Part shown: positions 15,598 through 22,516 of the stretch, piece by piece
Layout of the letters: each line of letters starts with the position of its first letter
Position numbering within the stretch: position 1 is the first letter of the stretch
Assembly: GCA_964492365.1 (NCBI GenBank)
Contig: CAZBKA010000035.1
Coordinates: 1 to 24,323, forward strand
Origin: JAGLTN01 sp035403325
GTDB lineage: Bacteria > Planctomycetota > Phycisphaerae > Sedimentisphaerales > Anaerobacaceae
Reading direction: 5' to 3'
DNA length: 24,323 bases
Translations under genes and position numbers: made by a program
Notes under the pieces: model-generated
Told to the model about the DNA's origin: nothing
What the model saw: the letters and a program-made list of their open reading frames with translations, nothing else
The model's database searches: none

Positions 15598-16134
15598 ATG
15601 CGTGAAATAAAGAAAATAAATATGCCCTTGACGGGTGAAGCTGTTGCTTGCCTGCGGGCAGGCGATCAGGTTGCTGTCAGCGGTGTTGTTTATACTGCCC
15701 GTGATATGGCACATAAGAGGCTGGTTGGCGCTATTGAAGCCGGCGACGAGTTGCCTTTTGAGCTGGCTGGGGCGTGTATTTACTTTCTAGGCCCTACACC
15801 TGCAAGACCAGGAAAAGTTATAGGAGCTGCCGGCCCGACGACTTCTTCGAGGATGGATACATTTAGTCCGACTTTGATATCCAAAGGCTTGAAAGCTATG
15901 ATAGGCAAAGGGTACCGGGGCGATGAGGTTCGCAGGGCATTAAAAGAATATAAGGCTGTTCATCTGGCGACTATCGGCGGAGCGGGCGCATTGTTGAGTA
16001 AGCATATAGTAAAATGTGAAGTAGTTGCCTATGAAGACCTTGGCACAGAGGCAATAAGAAAACTTGAAGTAGTTGATTTCCCCGCGGTTGTTGCATACGA
16101 TTGCTATGGGAACAGCGTATATAATAAGGAGTAA
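15598..16134 (+). CDS. Fumarase / L-tartrate dehydratase class I beta subunit
   Basis: A 178-residue protein equal to the C-terminal domain of class I iron-sulfur fumarases (beta subunit, TtdB/FumB-type), the swivelling half that completes the substrate site for hydration of fumarate to malate, or dehydration of tartrate. Hallmarks: TARDMAHKR (33-41), YFLGPTP (62-68), GPTTSSRMD (79-87), MIGKG (101-105), GGAGALLSKHI and DFPAVVAYDCYG. The alpha subunit, which carries the 4Fe-4S cluster and normally lies just upstream, is not in the window: upstream are a terminator and the metallophosphoesterase. It must be encoded elsewhere, or this protein does something else. It is the first gene of a four-gene run with spacings of 5, 13 and 1 bases. 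Confidence 0.88.
   Translation: MREIKKINMPLTGEAVACLRAGDQVAVSGVVYTARDMAHKRLVGAIEAGDELPFELAGACIYFLGPTPARPGKVIGAAGPTTSSRMDTFSPTLISKGLKAMIGKGYRGDEVRRALKEYKAVHLATIGGAGALLSKHIVKCEVVAYEDLGTEAIRKLEVVDFPAVVAYDCYGNSVYNKE
16126..16131 (+). promoter_or_regulatory. Ribosome site of ychF inside the upstream gene
   Basis: AAGGAG forms the last two sense codons (AAG GAG) of the fumarase beta gene and lies eight bases before TTG at 16140. It supports the TTG as the start and indicates translational coupling. Confidence 0.75.
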
Positions 16135-16139
16135 CAAAA

Positions 16140-17207
16140 TTGAAAGTAGCATTGATCGGTCTTACACAATCAGGCAAAAGTACATTGCTCTCAGCAATAA
16201 GCGGCAAAAATATCAGCATCGGCTCTGTCAATATTGAAGAGGCCGTCGTTCCTGTGCCAGACGAAAGACTCGACTGGCTAACCAAACTTTATAAACCTAA
16301 AAAGACCACACCCGGAACAATTGATTGTCTGGATATTCCAGGGTTTGACTTCACAAGCGATAACGGTCGTGCTGCAGCAAGAAGACTTATCAACCAGATA
16401 AGAACCGTTGACCTGATCGTACTGGTGGTTCGGGCTTTTGAGAATCCTTCTGTCGCGGCTTATCTAAATACGGTTGACCCGACCCGAGATATTGAAGAAT
16501 TTAAAACAGAGCTTTTGCTTTCTGACCTGGAACTGGTGACTACAAGAATAGAAAGACTTGAAAAGCAAATACATAAGCCCACAAAGACACAGGGAAAAGA
16601 TAAGGCTGAGCTTGAATTACAGAAAAAATTACAGGAAACAATCGAAGCTGAAAAGCCCATATCAACAGCAATCAGCAATGAAACTGAGCTTGAGATAATT
16701 AAGTCGCTGGGGTTTTTAACTTTAAAACCCATGATAGTAGCGATCAATGTCGATGACAATCAACTTGATAAGGAATTTGACTTCTCGAAATTACTGGACA
16801 AGTCGGTCCCAATAATAAAGATCAGTGCCCAACTGGAAAAAGAACTGGTTGAACTGGATGCTGAAAGCAAAGCAGAATTTATGTCTGACCTTGGTCTGAC
16901 TGAATCTGCGGTTAGTAAATTCGTTAACAGCTGTTACGAAACATTGGGAATGATAAGCTTTCTTACATCCGGACCAGATGAAGTTCGGGCCTGGCCAATA
17001 AAAAAAGGTACTACAGCTTTATTTGCAGCGGGCAAAATTCACAGCGATATCCAACGCGGCTTTATCCGTGCTGAGACTATCGCTTATAACGATATGAAAG
17101 AACTTGGTGATGAAAAAGCAGTCAAAGCCGCTGGTAAGGCAAAGCTTGAGGGCAAAGAATACGTTGTTAAAGACGGCGACATTATTAATTTCAGGTTTAA
17201 TGTTTAA
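16140..17207 (+). CDS. ychF: YchF/Obg-like ATPase
   Basis: A translation-associated P-loop nucleotidase of the OBG family (YchF/OLA1), 355 residues, near the usual 363. The P-loop GLTQSGKST is at 7-15, where the common form is GxPNVGKST. The G3 motif is DIPGFD (65-70). The G4 position reads NVDD (203-206) instead of the NxxE seen in most YchF, which prefer ATP. A coiled-coil arm follows (about 120-175). The C-terminal TGS domain (about 270-355) is very typical: SFLTSGPDEVRAWPIKKGTT, IHSDIQRGFIRAE and a DGDIINFRFNV end. It binds ribosomes and may affect stress responses. Translation starts at TTG with a strong ribosome site; second gene of the operon. Confidence 0.92.
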   Translation: MKVALIGLTQSGKSTLLSAISGKNISIGSVNIEEAVVPVPDERLDWLTKLYKPKKTTPGTIDCLDIPGFDFTSDNGRAAARRLINQIRTVDLIVLVVRAFENPSVAAYLNTVDPTRDIEEFKTELLLSDLELVTTRIERLEKQIHKPTKTQGKDKAELELQKKLQETIEAEKPISTAISNETELEIIKSLGFLTLKPMIVAINVDDNQLDKEFDFSKLLDKSVPIIKISAQLEKELVELDAESKAEFMSDLGLTESAVSKFVNSCYETLGMISFLTSGPDEVRAWPIKKGTTALFAAGKIHSDIQRGFIRAETIAYNDMKELGDEKAVKAAGKAKLEGKEYVVKDGDIINFRFNV

Positions 17208-17220
17208 TTACGAGTAAACT

Positions 17221-18255
17221 ATGAAAGCAGCGGTACTGACGGGCATCAGGCAAATGGAAATTATTGATATGCCAGACCCTGTTATTGAAAACAATACTGA
17301 TGTATTGTTAAAAATTGAGATGGTCGGGGTTTGCGGCTCTGATGTGCATTATTACGAGATGGGTAATATCGGGACGCAGGTTGTAAAATATCCTTTTGTT
17401 GTTGGTCATGAGTGTGCAGCAACAGTTAAGGCTGTTGGTAAAAATGTCACCAGGGTCAAGCAAGGCGACCGTGTGGTAGTTGACCCGGCGATAGTTTGTC
17501 ATAATTGTGACCAATGCAATGCCGGACGTGAAAACACATGCCGCAATATTAAATTTCTTGGCTGTCCCGGACAAATCGGTGGATGTCTTTGTGAATATAT
17601 GATAATGCCGCAGGATTGCTGTTACCCTGTTTCAAATGATTTCAGTCTGGCAAACTGCGTTATGTGCGAACCATTAACAATCGGCTACTATTGCGTTCAG
17701 CAGGCAGCATTAAAGGAAAACGCCGATATTGCGATTCTTGGTTCTGGACCAATCGGATTAAGCTGTCTTTTAAACATGCAAACAAAAAAAATCAATGCCT
17801 GCTATATGACAGATAAGATAGATTTCAGAGCAGCAACCGCAAATAGAGCTGGCGCTGCATGGGCGGGGAATCCTGATAAAACTAACATCGTTGAAGCTAT
17901 CCTGGCACAACAACCGGCTGGAATGGATGTAGTTTTTGAATGTGCAGGACAACAAGATACCCTCGATCAGGCTTTGGAGTTATTAAAGCCCGGCGGTAAA
18001 TTGGTAATGGTGGGGATACCAAGGCAAGAGAGAGTGACTTTTGTTATCGATAAGATGAGAAGAAAAGAAATTACGATTGTAAATATCAGACGGCAAAACA
18101 ACTGTACAAAAAAATGTATAGACATCATCACAGACGGTAAAATAAACGCCGACTTTATGTTTACTCACAGTTTTAAACTGGCTGATGCTCAGAAGGCATT
18201 TGATATGGTAGCAAATTATGATGATGGCGTTATAAAAGCTATGATCGAGATTTAA
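17221..18255 (+). CDS. Zinc-dependent alcohol/polyol dehydrogenase (MDR family)
   Basis: A medium-chain dehydrogenase of 344 residues, oxidising an alcohol or polyol with NAD(P)+. It is closest in pattern to sorbitol/xylitol/threonine dehydrogenases: VGVCGSDVHYYEMG at 35-48. Catalytic zinc ligands are Cys38, His63 and Glu64 (GHEC), with Glu150 (CEP). The structural zinc loop has Cys93, Cys96, Cys99 and Cys107. The Rossmann motif GSGPIG lies at 174-179. The residue after the second strand is Asp (TDKIDFR), favouring NAD+. The substrate is not deducible. It starts 13 bases after ychF and ends one base before cinA, so it is translationally tied to both although unrelated in function. Confidence 0.88.
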   Translation: MKAAVLTGIRQMEIIDMPDPVIENNTDVLLKIEMVGVCGSDVHYYEMGNIGTQVVKYPFVVGHECAATVKAVGKNVTRVKQGDRVVVDPAIVCHNCDQCNAGRENTCRNIKFLGCPGQIGGCLCEYMIMPQDCCYPVSNDFSLANCVMCEPLTIGYYCVQQAALKENADIAILGSGPIGLSCLLNMQTKKINACYMTDKIDFRAATANRAGAAWAGNPDKTNIVEAILAQQPAGMDVVFECAGQQDTLDQALELLKPGGKLVMVGIPRQERVTFVIDKMRRKEITIVNIRRQNNCTKKCIDIITDGKINADFMFTHSFKLADAQKAFDMVANYDDGVIKAMIEI

Positions 18256-18256
18256 G

Positions 18257-19495
18257 ATGAAAACAGCAAGCATATTAAGTATCGGTAATGAAATATTAAG
18301 CGGCTTAACGGTTGATACCAACTCGGCGTGGCTTAGTCAGGAGCTTTTTTCGATAGGACTGCCTACCATAAGTCATCATGCTGTCGGTGATGACATCGAC
18401 CTGATTGTCGATTATATGAAACTAGCTGAGCGTGAATCTGATGTTGTAATGATCACGGGAGGGCTTGGTCCAACTGATGATGATCTGACCAGGCAAGCAT
18501 TTGCAAAATTCATGGGCGTTGAACTGGAGTTGAAAGAAAACCTGCTGAAAAATTTAAAATGTTTTTTTGCGAACAATAATTATCCTATGTCCGAAAGAAA
18601 CAAAATACAGGCATACATCCCCGCTGGAGTAACTGTTTTACCAAACAATCTTGGTACTGCACCCGGGATGATGGTTGAAAAACAAGGAAAAATTTTCGCA
18701 GCAATGCCTGGTGTGCCTTATGAAATGAAGGCAATGTTCACTGAATCGCTTAAAGATAAACTTATCACCCTTTGCAGCGGACAAGCGGTCATTTCCAAAA
18801 AACTCAAATGTTTTGGAGCTGGCGAATCAGCCATAGCTGAAAAACTCGGGAATCTAATGGACAGAAAAAGAAACCCTCTTATAAATTGCACAGTTGATTT
18901 CGGGGTTACCACACTTCATATCATCGCAAAAGCAGAAACTAGGCTCCAGGCAGAAAATCTGGTCCATAAAGACGAATTAAAGCTGCGTCAGATACTTGGT
19001 GAGCTGATTTATGGAACAGATGACGAAACATTGGCCCAGGTTGTAGGAAATAAGCTGGCACAGCAGGGCAAATTTTTGGCACTGGCAGAGTCATGCACAG
19101 GCGGGCTCATAGCAAAACTTATTACCGATGTCCCCGGCGCCAGTAATTATTTCAAGCAAAGCTGGGTAACTTACACTAATGATGCCAAGATAAATCAACT
19201 TTCAGTAGCAGCGGAATTGATAGAAAAATATGGTGCGGTAAGCCCACAAGTCGCAGATGCAATGGCAAAAGGTGCAAAAAACAAAGCAAAATCGGACTAC
19301 GCAATAGCAGTGACCGGAATAGCAGGACCAACAGGAGCAAGCGAACAAAAACCCATCGGATTGGTATATATATCTATTGCGTCCGATAAGAAATGCATTA
19401 CAGAGAAGTTTATATTCTCCCACGATAGAAATTTCGTCCGTTTCAGAGCCGCCCAAACTGCATTAAATCTGCTACGCAAACAATTAGGTGATTGA
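18257..19495 (+). CDS. cinA: CinA: ADP-ribose pyrophosphatase / NMN deamidase type protein
   Basis: A full two-domain CinA of 412 residues, a soluble enzyme of pyridine-nucleotide recycling. The N-terminal part (1-170) is a molybdopterin-binding-like (MoaB/MogA fold) domain: LSIGNEILSG, TGGLGPTDDD (67-76), GTAPGM and MPGVPYEM; in known CinA this part hydrolyses ADP-ribose or related compounds. The C-terminal part (about 255-412) is a PncC-type NMN deamidase: ALAESCTGGL (275-284, nucleophile Ser279), DVPGAS, AVSPQVA and VTGIAGPTG (352-360). The name comes from competence/damage induction in pneumococci; there is no sign of that here. The ATG is two bases after the dehydrogenase stop. The last codons overlap the -35 box of the pilB promoter. 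Confidence 0.93.
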   Translation: MKTASILSIGNEILSGLTVDTNSAWLSQELFSIGLPTISHHAVGDDIDLIVDYMKLAERESDVVMITGGLGPTDDDLTRQAFAKFMGVELELKENLLKNLKCFFANNNYPMSERNKIQAYIPAGVTVLPNNLGTAPGMMVEKQGKIFAAMPGVPYEMKAMFTESLKDKLITLCSGQAVISKKLKCFGAGESAIAEKLGNLMDRKRNPLINCTVDFGVTTLHIIAKAETRLQAENLVHKDELKLRQILGELIYGTDDETLAQVVGNKLAQQGKFLALAESCTGGLIAKLITDVPGASNYFKQSWVTYTNDAKINQLSVAAELIEKYGAVSPQVADAMAKGAKNKAKSDYAIAVTGIAGPTGASEQKPIGLVYISIASDKKCITEKFIFSHDRNFVRFRAAQTALNLLRKQLGD

Positions 19496-19520
19496 CCTCA
19501 TTAAGTAATAATGTTATAAT
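19492..19520 (+). promoter_or_regulatory. Sigma-70 promoter of pilB-pilT
   Basis: TTGACC (19492-19497), a 17-base spacer and TATAAT (19515-19520), with TG in the extended -10 position. The -35 box contains the TGA stop of cinA (19493-19495). Transcription should start near 19527, giving a leader of about 48 bases. Confidence 0.8.
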
Positions 19521-19574
19521 GGAAATTACCCGATTTAACAAGAAAATGACAATATTACAATACTTTGGGTTAAG

Positions 19575-21308
19575 ATGGCTAAAAAACACAAACGTTTAGG
19601 TGAAATAATTTATAAAGCTGGTTTGGTTGAAAAGAACACTCTTTTGAATGCTATCAAGCTTTCGATGAAAGAGAAGAAGCAATTAGGCCAGATTCTACTT
19701 GAAAAAGGACTGATAGACGTAGAAAACCTCACACAGGCTCTCGCTAAGCAGGCGGAAATGAAATATGTCAATATGGATCATGTAGATATTGATCCTGAGA
19801 CCATGAAACTCATTCCTGAAGAGATCATAAAACGCCATAAGGTACTGCCTCTCGGAAAAGAAGATGGCAAGCTGAAAATAATAATAGGCGACCCAATGAA
19901 TCTCGATGCAATAGATGCCGTTAGATTCAGGTTAAATACAGAGTTGGAACCTCACCTTGGAACCGCTGAAAAAATAAGGGCTTACATCGAAAATTCAGCT
20001 GATAACGTAAAACAGGAAGAGGACGATCAACTAAGACACAGCATTGATGCCACTGCAGCAGAACTCGAGGAGTTTGGTGATGAGCTGCATGCCCAGGCTC
20101 TGCTCGCTGCTAACGCCAGCGGAGATGATGAGGGACCTATTGTCAAATTAGCAAATCTGATAATTGACAGTGCTTATCATATGCGGGCAAGTGATATTCA
20201 CATTGAGCCTATGTCAGATAGAATACGCATAAGATATCGTGTTGATGGTGTCTGTCTTGAAAAAGACAATATCCCCAAAAACATGCAGGCGCAGCTAATG
20301 ACACGTTTTAAAATTATCGCCGGAATGGATATCGCAGAACGCAGACTGCCTCAGGATGGAAGAATAAAACGACCAATAGATGGCACTGATATTGACTTCC
20401 GTGTATCTGCACTACCGGCTTATCATGGCGAAAGTATCGTGCTTCGTATCCTTCGTCCAGATGCTGTCAATATAGGAGTCCAAGCGTTAGGTTTTGAATC
20501 TGACGACTATGACAGGTTCCAGAGAATCATTAAAAGACCAAATGGAGTTTTTCTTGTAACAGGGCCTACTGGTAGCGGTAAGACAACAACACTTTATGCG
20601 GCCTTGCAGGAACTAAACAGACCCGACAAAAAAATCATTACCGCTGAGGACCCTGTCGAATATAACTTTGCTGGTATGAATCAGTGTCAGGTAAAAAATG
20701 ATATCGGGCTGACTTTTGACATCATATTAAGATCTATGCTTCGTCAGGCACCAAACATTATTCTCGTCGGTGAAATCCGAGACGGCGAAGTTGCCGACAT
20801 TGCTATACAGGCAGCTCTTACGGGACATCTCGTATTCAGCACGCTTCATACCAATGATGCTCCCAGCGCTATTACCCGTTTGATAGATATGGGTGTTAAG
20901 CCCTTCCTGGCGGCAAGTTCTATACAGGCAATTATGGCACAGCGACTAGTCAGAGTATTGTGCAGTTGCAAAGAAGTAGACGAAAACCCTGATCCACATT
21001 ACCTCAGACTTTTAAATATGTCGCCGGAAGAACTGAAAAAATATACGATTTATAAAGCAGTTGGATGTCCAAAATGCCATGGTACAGGTTATAAAGGACG
21101 GCAAGGTATATTTGAACTCGTCGAGTTAAATAATGAAATAAGAGAGCTGGCATTTGCGAAAGCTCCTACCACTGAACTAAGAAAAGCTGCTATCGCAAGC
21201 GGTATGAAACCCCTGGTGGAAGATGGAAAAAGGAAAATCTTCAAAGGAATGACAACACCTAAGGAAGTCGCAAGGATTGCTCAGACCGACGAATTAGCAG
21301 AACTATGA
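19575..21308 (+). CDS. pilB: Type IV pilus/type II secretion assembly ATPase PilB/GspE
   Basis: A hexameric cytoplasmic ATPase that powers pilin extension. It has 577 residues. The N-terminal MshEN-type segment (about 5-140) has the repeated RLGEII and QLGQILLEKGLID pattern, a known c-di-GMP-binding fold in this family. The ATPase core (about 185-560) has the arginine-rich ASDIHIEP/RIRYRVDG motifs, Walker A GPTGSGKT (330-337), the Asp box TAEDPVEY (357-363), Walker B IILVGE with Glu400, and the His box HLVFSTLHT. A zinc tetracysteine site is present: Cys463, Cys465, Cys498 and Cys501. It is followed by pilT after 22 bases; the platform protein PilC and the pilins are not in the window. PilB and GspE cannot be separated with certainty, but the pilT neighbour favours pili. 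No strong ribosome site precedes the ATG. Confidence 0.93.
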   Translation: MAKKHKRLGEIIYKAGLVEKNTLLNAIKLSMKEKKQLGQILLEKGLIDVENLTQALAKQAEMKYVNMDHVDIDPETMKLIPEEIIKRHKVLPLGKEDGKLKIIIGDPMNLDAIDAVRFRLNTELEPHLGTAEKIRAYIENSADNVKQEEDDQLRHSIDATAAELEEFGDELHAQALLAANASGDDEGPIVKLANLIIDSAYHMRASDIHIEPMSDRIRIRYRVDGVCLEKDNIPKNMQAQLMTRFKIIAGMDIAERRLPQDGRIKRPIDGTDIDFRVSALPAYHGESIVLRILRPDAVNIGVQALGFESDDYDRFQRIIKRPNGVFLVTGPTGSGKTTTLYAALQELNRPDKKIITAEDPVEYNFAGMNQCQVKNDIGLTFDIILRSMLRQAPNIILVGEIRDGEVADIAIQAALTGHLVFSTLHTNDAPSAITRLIDMGVKPFLAASSIQAIMAQRLVRVLCSCKEVDENPDPHYLRLLNMSPEELKKYTIYKAVGCPKCHGTGYKGRQGIFELVELNNEIRELAFAKAPTTELRKAAIASGMKPLVEDGKRKIFKGMTTPKEVARIAQTDELAEL

Positions 21309-21330
21309 TAAAGTTAAAGGATAATATTAA

Positions 21331-22455
21331 ATGGCAACTGTAAATATGGACCGCCTCTTGCAGGCATGTGTAACGCAAGACGCATCCGATATACATATTA
21401 CGGTAGGTAGACCCCCTGTATTTCGTATGGGTGGTGGGTTACGTTCCCTCGAAACTAAAGTTCTCGAACCAGATGATACGACAGCTTTGATGAAAAGTAT
21501 CACTCCAGATAGGAACCAGCAGGAACTTCAGGAATCCGGTACTACAGACTTTGGTTTTGCTTTTGGTGACCAGGCGAGATTCCGTGTATCTGTTTTTAGA
21601 CAAAAAGGCAGTATTGCTATGGTTCTTCGTCTTATTCCATCAAGAATTATGAGCCTTGATGAAATAGGTTTGCCAAAAATATGCGCCGCTCTATGCCGAA
21701 GACCAAGGGGAATGTTCCTTGTAACAGGTCCAACTGGTAGCGGTAAAACAACTACCTTGGCAGCAATGATTAACTATATTAATGAAAACTTCGACAGACA
21801 CATTGTGACAATGGAAGAGCCTATCGAATACTACCATCAGCACAAAAAATCTATTATAAACCAGCGTGAAATCGGGATTGATGTCCCTACTTTTTCAGAA
21901 GCACTAAGACGAGTTCTCAGACAGGACCCAGACGTTATCCTCGTCGGTGAGCTTCGAGACCTTGAAACTATCGAAGCCGCTATCCGAGCAGCTGAAACGG
22001 GACACCTTGTCTTCAGTACTTTGCATACAACAAGTGCTTCCGGTACAATTACGCGTATTATCGACGTTTTCCCGCCTAACCAGCAAGAACAGATCAGAAC
22101 ACAGCTAAGCACTAACCTTATTGCTGTACTTGCCCAGGCACTTTGTCCAGTTGCCACTGGAAAGGGACGTGTAGCAGCATATGAATTCATGGTAGTAACA
22201 CCTGCTATCTCTAACCTTATTCGAGAAAACAAAGCTTACCGAATCGATTCGAGTATTCAGACTGGTAGAAAACTCGGTATGCAGCTTCTCGATGACCACC
22301 TATGGGAACTTTATGACGCCGGTAGAATCACTGCGTCGGAAATGCTTGACAAGGCACGTCAGCCTGGCGCACTGCAGGATAAACTGCTTGCCAAAAATAA
22401 AAAGAATAAAAGCAGTGAAGAAGAAGACTTGGGTGGCGATGTTCTACGAACCTAA
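21331..22455 (+). CDS. pilT: Pilus retraction ATPase PilT
   Basis: A cytoplasmic hexameric ATPase driving type IV pilus retraction and twitching. It has 374 residues. The N-terminal PAS-like domain starts with ASDIHITVGRPPVFRMGG (18-35). The core has Walker A GPTGSGKT (133-140), MEEPIEYYH (161-169), Walker B DVILVGELRD (201-210), the AIRAAETGHLVFSTLHT region (217-233) containing the PilT-type AIRAAxTGHL signature, and the conserved C-terminal region with GRKLGMQLLDDHLWELY. There are no zinc cysteines, as expected for PilT. An extra charged tail of about 20 residues (KNKKNKSSEEEDLGG) follows. AAAGGA stands about nine bases before the ATG. It is co-transcribed with pilB and ends at a bidirectional terminator. 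Confidence 0.93.
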   Translation: MATVNMDRLLQACVTQDASDIHITVGRPPVFRMGGGLRSLETKVLEPDDTTALMKSITPDRNQQELQESGTTDFGFAFGDQARFRVSVFRQKGSIAMVLRLIPSRIMSLDEIGLPKICAALCRRPRGMFLVTGPTGSGKTTTLAAMINYINENFDRHIVTMEEPIEYYHQHKKSIINQREIGIDVPTFSEALRRVLRQDPDVILVGELRDLETIEAAIRAAETGHLVFSTLHTTSASGTITRIIDVFPPNQQEQIRTQLSTNLIAVLAQALCPVATGKGRVAAYEFMVVTPAISNLIRENKAYRIDSSIQTGRKLGMQLLDDHLWELYDAGRITASEMLDKARQPGALQDKLLAKNKKNKSSEEEDLGGDVLRT

Positions 22456-22478
22456 GCATTTCTTGTATAATATATATG

Positions 22479-22516
22479 AAAAAGCCGGTATCTTTATTTT
22501 AATGCCGGCTTTTTTT
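22479..22516. terminator. Bidirectional terminator between pilT and the NPCBM gene
   Basis: AAAAAGCCGG (22479-22488) pairs with CCGGCTTTTT (22505-22514); two further pairs, one of them G-U, close a 12-base loop. Seven T follow on the plus strand and five on the minus strand. The stop codon of the convergent gene (22517-22515) overlaps the T run. Confidence 0.9.

Noticed and set aside
21837..22232. 131-codon minus-strand ORF opposite pilT
   Set aside because: The plus strand is clearly pilT; the reverse product is Ser/Arg-rich with no family likeness, a shadow of the real gene.
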